This document shows positions 12,591 to 25,155 of a stretch of DNA of 64,000 bases, in pieces. The number at the start of each line of letters is the position of its first letter. The stretch's first letter is position 1. The notes below the pieces were generated by a model that was given only the letters and a program-made list of their open reading frames with translations, was not told where the DNA came from and did not search any database. Both the position numbers and the translations under genes were made by a program. The DNA lies in assembly GCA_025667525.1 (NCBI GenBank), contig CM046877.1:296170364-296234363 (forward strand), read 5' to 3'. This DNA comes from Glebionis coronaria. Lineage: Eukaryota; Streptophyta; Magnoliopsida; Asterales; Asteraceae.

Positions 12591-13372
12591 AAAAATTCGA
12601 ATATCGTGATCACATTGACTAACGTCTAGTTACACTAGTAATGTCACTAGTACAACTCGGGTAAGGTCTCCTGGACAAGAACCTTTTAATGAATCATCAT
12701 TATTATTATCCTTTCATTTAAAATACAACGTTAATAAAGATATGGATCTCAGTCATTCCTTTACATTAACCATTTTGTTTCTCGTTTACGGATATAGCAA
12801 GATTACCAAAACACATTTGGGTGTGGCCACACAAACATCTTACTACTCCCCCGAGGGGCCCAGTCGTATTATACTTCAAAATAATTTGAAGGAAACAAAT
12901 TCCATTTTGACTACAAGCAAAACACATGAACTTTGCAACACTTTTGAAAATAACCCTTATAGCTACCAGTTACGTTTAGCGTTAAGTTATCTCACAGAAA
13001 TGCACTACATTCAATGCAGTTTCCCGGTATCTCAGGTCTAAGGATAACTATTTATGATTTACTTAATGACAAAGATCCATAAAGTAAAATCATATAGTTG
13101 GGATAAGTCCAATATTTGATCTATCAAATATCATCCAAAATTGACCAATATACTTTCAAGTATACTCTGTCACTATTTTGAATTGCCTTAGTTTGATAAT
13201 ATTCCCATATTATTAATCGACAACGGACATTTAGAAACATCATAATGCTTATGGATTAAAACATTTAAAAAAGGATACAAAATCAAATAACATAAAAATA
13301 AACGAAACTCAATCTTTATTTCATCAATTCAATAATGTCTTAACATCCTTTATCCAAATACTAATCACAGAT
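12591..13372 (-). other. 3' untranslated region of element B
   Basis: Lies between the RNase H stop and the polypurine tract. No further motif seen; a 99-codon frame on the plus strand (12742-13041) is antisense to the element and unremarkable. Confidence 0.55.
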
Positions 13373-14386
13373 TTATTGCATGAGTTCGCTAGCTAGTCGC
13401 AACCCAATAGCCTTGGCATGCTTAACTACCTTTGGCCTAGATAAAGCCTTAGTAAAAGGATCAGCTACGTTATCATCTGTGTGAACTTTTATCAACTTAG
13501 TTTCTCGAGCTTCCACTTGTTCTCGAACGTAATGATATTTACGTTTAAAGTGTCTGGCGCCTTTCATGACTCTAGGATCATTGGTGAATATTATTGTCGC
13601 CGAATTGTCGCAATATATATCAATAGGTTCTTTGATTGAAGGCATCACTCCAAGATCTTCAATAAACTTCCTAATCCAAACAGCTTCCATTGCAGCTTTT
13701 GAAGCAGCCATGTACTCGGATTGAGTCACATGCATAGCAATGGTTTTCTGCTTACTGCTCTTCCAGTCAACCGCTCCTCCATTGATAACAAACACGTAAC
13801 CTGTCTGAGACTTCGTATCGTCTTTATCACACTACCAGGACGCGTCACAGAATCCTGTTACATTCAGTTCTGTGTCTGGTTTACCCCCAAATACCAAAAA
13901 CATATCTTTCGTACTCCTCAAATACTTTAGAATATGCTTAACAGCAGTCCAGTGGAACTTTCCTGGATTCTGTTGGTATCTACTGACCAAGTTCTGAGCA
14001 AACGCCACATCAGGCCTTGTGCATCTTACAGCATACATAATAGATCCTACAGTCGAAGCATAAGGCACCTTCTGCATGTAAGCCACCTCTTCGGGTGTTG
14101 ATGCATCTTTTTCATGACTTAATTCATGCTTAACCTCCATTGGTTGAGAACCTTTATTAGAGTTATGCATGTTATATTTCTTCAATATCTTATCAATATA
14201 AGCATCTTGACTAAGACCAATTAACCGTCTACTCCTATCTCGACAGATTTTAATTCCCAGAATATACGTAGCATCTCCTAAATCCTTCATAGAAAAACAT
14301 TTACCAATATAATCCTTAACCTCCTTAAGTCTTGGGATGTTACTTCCCGTGATTAATATGTCATCAACATATAAAATTAGGAACAC
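13373..14386 (-). pseudogene. Element B reverse transcriptase (C-terminal half) and RNase H
   Basis: Contains LILYVDDILITGS, whose YVDD is the RT catalytic box, then SMKDLGDATYILGIKI and QKVPYASTVGSIMYA, all typical of copia RT. An in-frame TAG at 13832-13834 stands where copia elements usually have glutamine after CDASW, consistent with CAG to TAG. RNase H continues beyond it (QSEYMAASKAAMEAVW, IYCDNSATI, KRKYHYVREQVE) and ends at its own stop. The enzyme would degrade the RNA template after copying. Confidence 0.92.
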
Positions 14387-15214
14387 TACATTACTCCCAC
14401 TAGCTTTGCGATATACACATGGCTCATCACGATTTCGAATAAATCCAAACTTCTTGATTTCTTCATCAAATCATTTATTCCATTGACGTGATGCTTGCTT
14501 CAAACCATAAATAGATCTTTGAAGTTTTCAGACGCGCTTTGGATATTTATGATCAACGTACCCTTCCAGTTGTTGCATATAGATGTCTTCATCTAAGAGA
14601 CCGTTCAAGAAGGTAGTTTTTACATCCATTTGCCATATCTCATAGTCATAGTATGTTGCTATAGCTATGAGAATCCTAATAGCTCGTAAGTCTGCTGCAT
14701 GAGAAAATGTCTCCACGTAGTCTATACCAAAAGTTTGAATAAAACCTTTAGCCACTAAACGTGCTTTGTAGGATTTTATTTCACCATCCATGTCGGTTTT
14801 CTTCTTAAATATCCACTTATTTTTCACTACTTTAGAGTTTCTAGGTACAAGAATCCAAACATCATTGATTTCTATGGATTTCATTTCCTCATTCATCGCT
14901 ACTATCCATTTTGATTTTTCATGATCAAGCATTGCGGATCGATAGTTAGCAGGTTCACCAAGATCCCCTACTTCCTCCTTATCATCCTCTATGTAAAGAC
15001 ATAGTTTGCTTGGCGCACGTACGGTTCTCTTAGACCTACGTGGAGGAATTAATTCCGGTGGAACTCCCAGACTTTCCGGTTCTACATGAATTTTTTCGCT
15101 ATTATTTTCAGAAGGCAATGTATCTTCTTGAATTTCTTCAAGATCATAATTTCTCCCACATAATTCTTGATTTACAAGATCCATCTTCAAGGAAGTCTCC
15201 GTACCTAGCAACAA
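14387..15214 (-). pseudogene. Element B reverse transcriptase (N-terminal half)
   Basis: Shows WIFKKKTDMDGEIKSYKARL and WQMDVKTTFLNG, then the SIYGLKQASRQWNK region. The frame is broken by TGA at 14528-14530 and again by TGA at 14471-14473. The latter stands where copia proteins often have arginine, so CGA to TGA is likely. The N-terminal 60 residues are an acidic linker from integrase. Confidence 0.88.
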
Positions 15215-15680
15215 TAACCTTGTTCTCAGGCGGATAATAGAAGTAGTAACCCATAGTTTCCTTAGGGTAACCTACAAAGATACATTTCACAAAGCGTTGT
15301 TGGAGTTTATCTCCAGAGTCACGTTTCACATACGCCTCACAACCCCAAATTTTCAAATAAGACAAATATGGCGTTTTGCCATGCCATAGTTCATATGGTG
15401 TCTTATCAACCTTCTTTGTGGGAACCATATTCAGAATGCGAACAGCAGACTCTAGAGCATAGTCCCAAAAGGATAATGGTAAAGTTGTAAGATTAAACAT
15501 AGATCGCACCATATCTAATAGTGTACGATTTCTCCTTTCGGATACACCATTTTGTTGTGGAGTATATGGAGAAGTAAGTTTCTGAACAATTTTGTTCTCA
15601 CTTAAATAATCTTTAAACTCTTGACTTAAATATTCACCACCTCTATCAGAACGAAGAGCTTTAATCTTCTTTCCTAGTTG
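15144..15680 (-). pseudogene. Element B integrase, C-terminal part
   Basis: Starts at the insertion of element C with QLGKKIKALRSDRGGEYLS, which holds the second catalytic aspartate. Then come SPYTPQQNGVSERRNRTLL with the catalytic glutamate, and the copia C-terminal region LKIWGCEAYVK. The frame overlaps the RT frame by about 70 bases in a different register, so a small shift separates integrase from RT. Its N-terminal part lies on the other side of C at 25156-25752. Confidence 0.92.
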
Positions 15681-15685
15681 TAACT
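15681..15685. repeat. Left target-site copy of element C
   Basis: TAACT here pairs with TAGCT at 25156-25160, one base different. Removing C and one copy restores an unbroken integrase reading frame, which supports the boundary. Confidence 0.85.
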
Positions 15686-15823
15686 TGATAGGTGTGTAAA
15701 CACCCATCTTTTCTACCACTTAATTACAATAATAACCGGACCAAAACGTGTATTTTATGTCTTTTATGTCGGAATTATGCGCGGTTTGTGTTTTTGTTGT
15801 GATTTAGGACGAAAAGGTGAAAA

Positions 15824-16081
15824 GTGGAGAAAACACGGACATTCACGGGCATTTACGGACTTTTATTGAAGAAAAGAATGAAAGACGAAGTCAAGAAGTC
15901 AAGAGTGCAAAAAGAACGGAAGTCCACGACCAATTCTGAAGATTTATCGAAGAAAAAGTCAAAAGACGGAAGTTTATCAAAAGCCGAAGAATTCAAGTCT
16001 ATTTTATTGAAGAATTTAAAGACGAGTTCGAAGAAACCCCGAAGCCAAAAGTCCCTTAAGTCCAAGTTTAAAGAAGATTAG
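15824..16081 (+). other. Conserved 85-codon lysine-rich open frame in the C 5' LTR U3 (doubtful gene)
   Basis: An open frame with SEDLSKKKSKDGSLSK. Identical or near-identical frames lie at 23288-23545, 49092-49349 and 56279-56536, and a diverged one at 1163-1420 minus. It lies upstream of the TATA box, so only the 3' LTR copy would be in the element transcript. The opposite strand is also open for 70 codons, and the stretch is simply rich in GAAG words. I therefore list it as an observation and not as a gene. Confidence 0.3.
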
Positions 16082-16187
16082 AAGAAAAGGACTAATGACG
16101 CAATTAATGAAGATTAATAAAAGGAGGGACTTAAGCACGCAATTAAGAGAAAAGGAAAGAGGGGAGGAAGCTTCCTTAATCCTCCCC

Positions 16188-16195
16188 TATAAATA
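16188..16195 (+). promoter_or_regulatory. TATA box of the C 5' LTR
   Basis: TATAAATA after a CCTCCCC stretch, about 500 bases into the LTR. The 3' LTR copy is at 23653-23660. Confidence 0.8.
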
Positions 16196-16639
16196 GTCAT
16201 TAGATGTAAACATTTCATTTTGTTGGCTAAGTGTGACAATTAGCTCTTCCACCATTTTAATACCTTGTCATTTACTTATCTTGTCAAATTTAAATACCTT
16301 GTCTTGCACCTTAAATTCATTTAATTTCAAGTAAGTTTTCATTTAATTATTGTCAATCTTTACTTTATCTTGTCAATCTCTTATCTACCTTTCTTATCTT
16401 TGATTTATGTGTTCATGTTTATGTTCATGTTCATGCTTTTATTTTGATCCAAGTGATTTTTGATTATTGTTGTTAAAGTTGTTTGATTTCGTGTTTTTAA
16501 TTGTTTGTTGATGTTACTGTTGATTCGTTACTATTTTTATTGAATTGTTTGTGTTTGATTTTGGTTAGTTTTTGTTTAGATCTGCTGTTACTGTATCTCC
16601 TTGTTCTTCGGGAGTGTTTGCTTTGTTTCTGATCTTTCC

Positions 16640-17160
16640 AGGAAAAGTTCCGAACCAAGAAGGAGGGAAAGTGCTCATTCGGAACTTCCAAAGTTCCGAA
16701 TCAAGGTTTCATCCGGAAGATTTTTGGGTCAACAAAACTTCCGAGTCAAGCTGTTCATCCGGAACATTCAAAGTTCCGGACGAAGGAAAACTTCCGACTC
16801 AAAAACCATTCATTCGGAACTTCCAAAGTTCCGAACCAGAAAAGCTTCATTCGGAACTTAAAAGTTTTGGATCAAGCACTGTTCATTCGGAACTTAAAAG
16901 TTCCGGATCAGTGGGTATTCATTCGGAAGTTTCCAAAGTTCCGAACCAAGAGTTGTTCATTCGGAACTTAAAAGTTCCGAATAAACTTTCGGATCAAGGG
17001 GCAACTTCCGACTCAAGAGGTGTTCATTCGGAAGTTCTGAACTTCCGAATCAAGGGGCTTCACTCGAAAACTTCCGAATCAAGGGTGACAAAATACTTCC
17101 GAATCAAGGCAAGATTTAGAGTTCCGAATCAGTAAAGTTCCGAACGAAGGATTGTTTTGG
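16640..17160 (+). repeat. Palindromic TTCCGAA repeat array in the C 5' LTR
   Basis: More than twenty TTCCGA or TCGGAA words, many paired as TTCGGAACTT..AAGTTCCGAA; a near-perfect 22-base case is at 16960-16981. Units are joined by ATCAAG and TTCAT. The array lies downstream of the TATA box and so in R or U5. Both strands are open in it, which is a repeat effect. The second copy is at 24105-24625. Confidence 0.85.
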
Positions 17161-17693
17161 ATAAGTGACATATTCAGATCAATTTGTTCCAGATCAAGGA
17201 TTTTGGTAATATTCCAAGTGAAGAAGAATCATTTCAACCGAAGGTGACATTTAGGACGAGTGATTGTTCCAAACGAAGGATAATTCCGAATGAGTTGTAT
17301 TCAGGTTCTTATTAGCTTTTGTCTTTGATTTTTATTTTCAAGCTTTATTTTTCCTGCCTTTTATTTAATTGCACTTTAAGATTATTTGCCTTAGTTTTAT
17401 TTTAGATTTGCCTTAGTTTTTAGTCGCGTTTTAAGTTTACCTTAGATAGATTTAAGTTTAAGTCATTTACTTTAGTCACGTTTTAAATACTTGCACCTTT
17501 ATTTTAATTAGACTTAGATTTACTTTAAGAGCACTTTTACTTTAATTGTTTTGCACATTTTATTTTAAACACTACAACGACACATCTTTGTTCCACCAAA
17601 AACAATAGAGTCACACATTAAACACAAGTTTTTCAATTCGAAGAGACATACTAAAACGAATCTTTTTAACTGGGCAAAACCGAGTACTCAAAT

Positions 17694-17711
17694 GGCGCCG
17701 CTGCCGGCTCT
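17694..17711 (+). other. Primer binding site of element C
   Basis: TGGCGCCGCTGCCGGCTC, two bases after the LTR. The first 15 bases equal the PBS of element A, pointing to the same tRNA-Asp-type primer; the last three differ. Confidence 0.82.
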
Positions 17712-17940
17712 TTTCGTTAAGATCAACAGTTTTCTGTGAGAGACACGTTGCTTTTTGGGATCCGTTCACTTGTGAACGTTATTTTTCTTGCATAACAAAT
17801 TCAAAAAATCATACAAAAATTAAAAATTGATAAAAAACCATAAAAATTAAAAATTTCAAAAATCCAAAAAGATTTTATCTTTATTGTGTATATATATTGT
17901 CTTTGTGTTTGGTTTCTTTTTCTTTTGCATTTTCAGGTGT
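17712..17940 (+). other. Element C leader with intron-acceptor-like end
   Basis: A-rich leader before gag. The final stretch is pyrimidine-rich and ends TTTGCATTTTCAG, like a plant 3' splice site, just before the gag start. The same is seen in D. Splicing there is only a possibility. Confidence 0.45.
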
Positions 17941-20900
17941 ATGCGTACTAGATCTTCCAATTATCAAGAGCCCGAGCCTCAAGAAGATTTAGATATGGCA
18001 GGTGTTAACAACAACAACATTCCACCGAACCTCAATAATAATAATAACAACAATGCTCTTCCACAGCCCGATCTTCGGACCATGGAGGAACTTTGTCAAC
18101 CAACCATGTTTGGACGAGGAGGACCGATTGCACCGATGCAGATCAACGCTCCTGAGTTTTCGTTGAAGCACCACATGATTCAGCAAGTACAAACAAACCC
18201 TTTTAGAGGATTTCCTGATGATGATGCCAACAAACACCTCGACAAGTTCATTACAATCACCCAAAGCATGAAGTTGCCTGGGGCCACAATGGATGTACTC
18301 CGCCTACAACTCTTCCCACATACTTTATCGCATCATGCCGAGAAATGGTTTGATCGTCTCCCGAAGAATTCTATTCACACTTGGGATGATATGACTCAAC
18401 GCTTTTTATCGCGCTACTTTCCACCATCCATGGTCACAAGCCTTCGCAATCAGATCAGCGGTTTCATGCAAGATCCCGATGAATCCCTGTTTGACGCTTG
18501 GGAGAGATATAATGTCTTGATCGATAGATGTCCAAACCACAACATGCTCCCTGTGACCCTAATCGATACTTTCTACAACGGTTTGACTTTTCGAGATCGT
18601 GATCCGATTAATGCAGCCGCCGGTGGAACATTCATGAAAAGGAGACCCGAGGAGTGTAGAGAGTTAATAGAGAACATGACTACTCACCACCAGAACTGGG
18701 ATTCCTCTGCTTCTTCTAGGAACAACCCGAGAGTCAATGTATCCTCAACCTCAGCAAACCCTGAGATGACCGAAATCACCCGCATGATGGCCGAAATGAG
18801 CAAAAGTATTACGCTTCTCGCTTCAAATCAACAACAACAACAAGTTAAAGCGGTTGCTAATCCTTGTGAAACATGTGGCGGTCCTCACTCATACACCGAT
18901 TGTCCTTCGACACAAGGAAATTCGGAAAATGTGTATGCAGCTTACGGTAATTATTCACCGGAAAATTACCAAGCTAGACAACAAGGGGATAGAAATCTGC
19001 TGAGCTACCGTTCCAACAACTACCTTTCACCCGGTTTTTCTCCTCAAAACCAAAATCCCGCCAACAACTACAATAGAAGCAACCAAATCCCACCTCGTGC
19101 TTCTAACCCTTATCAACCACGCACCCAACAACACCCACCCATTAATCCCGATGTTGACACCATCATGAGAACTCAAGGTGAGCAAATCAAGAATCTACAG
19201 AGCCAAATAATCAATTTGAAAGGAGATATCTTGAAGCAAGGTAATGACATCAGAACTGAGGTTCGTGATAATCTTCAATCCTCCTTCATCACTCAAACAA
19301 CTGAATTAAAGAATCTGTTGGCTAGTTTCTTGCCCGAAGCTCAACCTTCTTCTTCTTCGGGTTCTCTACCTTCAAACACCGTCACTAATCCGCGAGCTAA
19401 TGTGAGTGCTATAACTACGCGTAGTGGAATTACCATTGTCGATCCACCTATCCCACCACCATCATCTACACCTCCTCCACCACCATGTATCCCTACTCCT
19501 CCTACACCTAGTAGTAGTGCACCATTACCGTCTCCGCCTCATAATGACGATGTATCTCGGAAGGACCCTTCAACATCACAACCTTTACCAACCACACCTT
19601 CACCGTCTCCCTATCAACCCAGAATCCCATACCCTTCTCGCATAGGCAAGACCAACGAGCTAACCAAGAATGACTGTCAAGTATCGAAATATGTGGATAT
19701 GTTATCTAAAATGACCATCAATATTAGCCTTGTTGAAGCACTTTGCCACATGCCGAAATTTGTCAAAGCATTCAAGGAATTGCTTAGAAGAAGGAGAAGC
19801 TGATTGAACTCGCCAACACACGCTTAAATGAAAACTGCTCTGCAGTTCTTCTTAGAGAACTTCCGGAAAAGCTTGGAGATCCCGGTCGTTTTATGTTGCC
19901 TTGCGTGTTCAACAAAACTGAAGAATTTACTGCCCTTGCTGATCTCGGGGCTAGTATTAATTTGATGCCATTAAGTGTTTGGAAAACACTATCATTGCCT
20001 GACCTCATTCCAACAAAGATGACTCTCGAACTTGCAAACCGCACTCTCGCTTACCCCGTTGGTATAGCCGAAGACGTGTTTATCAAAGTTGGCACATTTA
20101 CTTTCCCGGTCGATTTTGTCGTAGTTGATTATGAAATGGACCCTCGTATTCCTTTAATACTTGGTCGGCCATTCTTGAGAACCGGACGTGCTTTAGTGGA
20201 TGTGGCCGAAGGTGAGTTAATCTTACGAGTCGGGGATGATTCTAAAGTTTTTAAAATGGGGAAGCTTACAGGCAAATCCTTTGGAGGCCGAGAATCAGTG
20301 AATATGATAAATGTGCTCGATGACTTTACCGTCTATGACAATCCTCTATTCGAGTCTTCCACTGATAATCCACTCTTTGAAGATAATGTGGATGATTCTC
20401 ACTCTACTTTGGACGCTTCTACCATTTATGATTCACCACCGGTCTTTGATGCTTATGATGAGGATTCTAGCTCAGATTCGGATGATTTTGCTTGTACTTT
20501 TGAGTATCCCGAGCTACCCACTTTCGACGATTTCGATGAGGCTGATACTCTATCGAGCGATTCTTCACATGATGAAGATCCTCCACCATCACTCGATCCT
20601 ACTTTGGACGATTATTCATTTGAGGAAGATTTTTCTGAATTTCTTAACACATACTTCCCTCATGAGAGTGATGCACCTCCTTTGGACTTTGAAGATTATC
20701 GTATTGATCCTACTTTGGATTTGAAGAGCATTTTGTCCAAGGAGAAGAAACCGGTCGACACCGAAATCCGTTGCACTTATGATTTAACACCTCTTTGTCC
20801 TCCTTCTGAGGACGAGGTTGTGCTTCTTTGCGGATCTTCTTCACACTCGGCTGAGCCTGAGTGCTATTTTCCCCTGAAAGAAAAGGTGTTCGACCCTGGT

Positions 20901-21137
20901 ATTGAAGTTTTTAAGCCATCTCAGTATCCACCTGATCAAATAAAAGGAAAAATCTTTGGAAATTTTGAAGACATGCTTGCTCCACTTCAACTTTGCTTCC
21001 ACCGTGCTCCATCGCTGCTTAAGGGAACCTTGCCTACTCTTCTTTGGCTTGCCTTGTTCGCCTTAAGCTTGTGCTATTTGATGGATGAAAACTATGTATT
21101 TGATCCTGGTGGATATGTTTCATGCTTCTTCCATTGA
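17941..21137 (+). pseudogene. Element C gag-protease polyprotein, one frameshift
   Basis: I place the start at MRTRSSNYQ, after the acceptor-like sequence, and not at the upstream in-frame methionine. Gag follows (EKWFDRLPKNSIHTWDDM, LIDTFYNGL, NAAAGGTF), with a CX2CX3HX4C knuckle CETCGGPHSYTDC and a long proline and serine linker. One base is missing at about 19785-19787 compared with D. This ends the first frame at 19803 and the homology continues in another frame. The aspartic protease has ALADLGASINLMP and LILGRPFLRTGRALVDV. After it comes a very acidic stretch rich in Asp, Glu and Ser, then an unfamiliar C-terminal part with a hydrophobic run (LLWLALFALSLCYLM). It stops there, without RT. 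Confidence 0.9.
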
Positions 21138-23149
21138 TGATCAAGGTCGAGTCAGGCTCACGACTCGGTTAACAAAAACCAAGCGCTTCTTGGGAGGCAA
21201 CCCATGCATCTATCTTTCCGCTTTCTTTACCATAAGTGTAAGGGGGACCCTTTGGTTTGCTATTTCCTCTCCTCACTTCTTAATCAGGGATTCGAGCTTC
21301 AATGATACACTCTTGATGATTCTTGACGACCCGTGATTTCGTGTTCTACTTCTTCCCGGTTCTATCCTAAACTCTTTTCGATTCACTATTTTATATTTTC
21401 TCAATATTAAAATAGGAATCTCTTTAGTTGTCTTTTCCTTAGCGAGATTTAAACAACGTGCACAATGTCCTAAGTGTAGGGGAGTTTACTCCCACATGCT
21501 TAAACATTGAGGACAATGTTTATCTTAAGTGTAGGGGGGACTTCTATCGAAGTTAAGTGGTCTTTTCCTTGTATTTGTCCTCATTTTAACCGGAAAATCA
21601 ATTTTTCGACATTTTTCAAAATTTTTGATCTATTTTGGCCTATTAATTTTTTCCCTTTGTATAGTTATTTTCTTTCCTTATTAGAATAAATGTTTAATAA
21701 GTGGTTTTAATTTTCAAACGTTGTGAATCTTTTGACTCAACCCGAGTTTACTCTAGCTAGTATCCTTAACGTGTTTAAGTCAAGTTTTGCTAGGCTTTTA
21801 TATAAGGAGCTATAAAACGCGAAAGTCTTAACTCTCACGGGTTAAGAACAAGAACTTTTCGCAAGTTCCTATAATTGATCCTAGAGAGTCGTTTATCAAG
21901 GGAACTTTAAGATGCGATTTCTAAACTTGAAAAAGTCTAAGAATTCGCAAGTACCTATAGGCGACTCGAAAACCCAAAACTTTGATTTAATAGGCTAAGT
22001 ATCCACGATTCTCATTACTTGAGATTTTAAATTGTGGAGAACGAGAGATGATAGAGCCAATTATAAGTTCGGTATTCTTTCGTGAATTTATGTGAGTTAA
22101 TTATAAGCCTATTCTCCCATCGCTTGCTAATAAATTATCTGCTAATAAATAAGGTTGTACGATTTGAAAAGTTACTTAGCTTCTAGCCCCAGATCGTTTA
22201 AAAGTTGCTCGGTATGGATTAGAGTTCATAACCAAGGCATAACTTATTGAAGCGGGACGCGAAGATTGGCGAGTCCGAAAAGGCCCTAACAAGGCATGAG
22301 GGCTATATTTTGTTGCTAAAGATCCAAAGTGATGTGAAGAATCATTTATCGAAAATCAATATGAAGGATTGAGACACACGACGTAAAGCTAACTCCCCAA
22401 AAGTCATGGAGAAGTGTATCCGACCCTAACAAGGTATGAGGATAAATAGATCCAAGTCATAAAAGGAGGCGGATCGTTGTATATCAAAGTCCAAAATAAA
22501 GATTGGAGAAAAATGAAGAAGTCGTGGTCCAAGTATGAATCTCTCAAAACTTCAAAGTGAAGAATTCCTATTATGAAGAGAAGACCATTATTTCATGAAC
22601 GTCTCTCAAGATTTGAAGTATGAAGTCGCTGCCAAATATCGGTCCGAGAAAGGTCTCAAATCGCGAAGCGAGTTATGCCAAGATATGAACTTTATGAGGT
22701 CCCGAGAAGCAGTTTTAAAAGATTTGGTCCTTTAGCTAACTATTGATTAAATCGTTCACTTTATTTTCAGACTAAATAACTATCGAAATAAGTCAAACAA
22801 TGCATCTTCGTGATCATTCAAGACAATAATAAAATATAAGAGATACCCCTAGGAATAAGGGAGTCTAAGTGAATAATTGGCCCACATGAGTTCGTGTTAG
22901 TTTACTAACTTATAATAGCAATGATCTCGTTTTTAAGCTTGGTTTGGAGAAAGTGAAAACTTGAGGATGATGATTATTCATAACATTTCCAAAACCCAAG
23001 GTATGCTTTTGATTTCTTTATTTTGTATGATTTTAATTTTCTATCTCTTTAATAAAGGCCAACGTGGATTAATTATGATGAAAAATGTAATCTTTCTTTG
23101 TAACTAATGCATTGCATGAGGACATTGCAATGGTCAAGTGTAGGGGATT
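21138..23149 (+). other. Element C 3' non-coding region
   Basis: About 2 kb shared closely with D (54124-56140). It holds four AAGTGTAGGGG-type purine tracts at 21233, 21471, 21526 and 23135; the last one abuts the 3' LTR and is the likely polypurine tract. No open frame of weight and no trace of pol or envelope that I can see. Confidence 0.75.
23135..23149 (+). other. Polypurine tract of element C
   Basis: CAAGTGTAGGGGATT directly before the 3' LTR start; identical in D. Confidence 0.72.
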
Positions 23150-25155
23150 TGATAGGTGTGTAAACACCCATCTTTTCTACCACTTAATTACAATAATAAC
23201 CGCACCAAAACGTGTATTTTATGTCTTTTATGTCGGAATTATGCGCGGTTTGTGTTTTTGTTGTGATTTAGGACGAAAAGGTGAAAAGTGGAGAAAACAC
23301 GGACATTCACGGGCATTTACAGACTTTTATTGAAGAAAAGAATGAAAGACGAAGTCAAGAAGTCAAGAGTGCAAAAAGAACGGAAGTCCACGACCAATTC
23401 TGAAGATTTATCGAAGAAAAAGTCAAAAGACGGAAGTTTATCAAAAGCCGAAGAATTCAAGTCTATTTTATTGAAGAATTTAAAGACGAGTTCGAAGAAA
23501 CCCCGAAGCCAAAAGTCCCTTAAGTCCAAGTTTAAAGAAGATTAGAAGAAAAGGACTAATGACGCAATTAATGAAGATTAATAAAAGGAGGGACTTAAGC
23601 ACGCAATTAAGAGAAAAGGAAAGAGGGGGAGGAAGCTTCCTTAATCCTCCCCTATAAATAGTCATTAGATGTAAACATTTCATTTTGTTGGCTAAGTGTG
23701 ACAATTAGCTCTTCCACCATTTTAATACCTTGTCATTTACTTATTTTGTCAAATTTAAATACCTTGTCTTGCACCTTAAATTCATTTAATTTCAAGTAAG
23801 TTTTCATTTAATTATTGTCAATCTTTACTTTATCTTGTCAATCTCTTATCTACCTTTCTTATCTTTGATTTATGTGTTCATGTTTATGTTCATGTTCATG
23901 CTTTTATTTTGATCCAAGTGATTTTTGATTATTGTTGTTAAAGTTGTTTGATTTCGTGTTTTTAATTGTTTGTTGATGTTACTGTTGATTCGTTGCTATT
24001 TTTATTGAATTGTTTGTGTTTGATTTTGGTTAGTTTTTGTTTAGATCTGCTGTTACTGTATCTCCTTGTTCTTCGGGAGTGTTTGCTTTGTTTCTGATCT
24101 TTCCAGGAAAAGTTCCGAACCAAGAAGGAGGGAAAGTGCTCATTCGGAACTTCCAAAGTTCCGAATCAAGGTTTCATCCGGAAGATTTTTGGGTCAACAA
24201 AACTTCCGAGTCAAGCTGTTCATCCGGAACATTCAAAGTTCCGGACGAAGGAAAACTTCCGACTCAAAAACCATTCATTCGGAACTTCCAAAGTTCCGAA
24301 CCAGAAAAGCTTCATTCGGAACTTAAAAGTTTCGGATCAAGCACTGTTCATTCGGAACTTAAAAGTTCCGGATCAGTGGGTATTCATTCGGAAGTTTCCA
24401 AAGTTCCGAACCAAGAGTTGTTCATTCGGAACTTAAAAGTTCCGAATAAACTTCCGGATCAAGGGGCAACTTCCGACTCAAGAGGTGTTCATTCGGAAGT
24501 TCTGAACTTCCGAATCAAGGGGCTTCACTCGGAAACTTCCGAATCAAGGGTGACAAAATACTTCCGAATCAAGGCAAGATTTAGAGTTCCGAATCAGTAA
24601 AGTTCCGAACGAAGGATTGTTTTGGATAAGTGACATATTCAGATCAATTTGTTCCAGATCAAGGATTTTGGTAATATTCCAAGTGAAGAAGAATCATTTC
24701 AACCGAAGGTGACATTTAGGACGAGTGATTGTTCCAAACGAAGGATAATTCCGAATGAGCTGTATTCAGGTTCTTATTAGCTTTTGTCTTTGATTTTTAT
24801 TTTCAAGCTTTATTTTTCCTGCCTTTTATTTAATTGCACTTTAAGATTATTTGCCTTAGTTTTATTTTAGATTTGCCTTAGTTTTTAGTCGCGTTTTAAG
24901 TTTACCTTAGATAGATTTAAGTTTAAGTCATTTACTTTAGTCACATTTTAAATACTTGCACCTTTATTTTAATTAGACTTAGATTTACTTTAAGAGCACT
25001 TTTACTTTAATTGTTTTGCACATTTTATTTTAAACACTACAACGACACATCTTTGTTCCACCAAAAACAATAGAGTCACACATTAAACACAAGTTTTTCA
25101 ATTCGAAGAGACATACTAAAACGAATCTTTTTAACTGGGCAAAACCGAGTACTCA
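23150..25155 (+). repeat. 3' LTR of element C
   Basis: Near-identical to the 5' LTR. Small differences include one extra G near 23630 and a few transitions in the palindromic array. Confidence 0.95.

Larger units (their letters stand above)
15686..17691 (+). repeat. 5' LTR of element C
   Basis: Same length as 23150-25155. Contains a purine-rich open stretch in U3, a TATA box, a T-rich tract, and a palindromic TTCCGAA repeat array. Confidence 0.95.
15686..25155 (+). mobile_element. Element C: non-autonomous Ty3-type element with gag and protease only
   Basis: Two 2006-bp LTRs start TGATAGGTGTG and end GAGTACTCA, and differ by only about ten substitutions and a one-base gap by eye. Internal order is PBS, leader, gag-protease frame, 2 kb non-coding region, polypurine tract. 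There is no RT, RNase H or integrase anywhere. Its sister D has the same layout, so the loss is old and the form has spread as such. It resembles the TR-GAG class of plant elements. It would depend on an Athila-like relative, such as element A's lineage, for enzymes; that last point is inference. Confidence 0.93.

Noticed and set aside
16572..17135. 187-codon frame in the C LTR
   Set aside because: It reads through the palindromic array as repeated FQSSE-like words; repeated in the other LTR; no protein domain.
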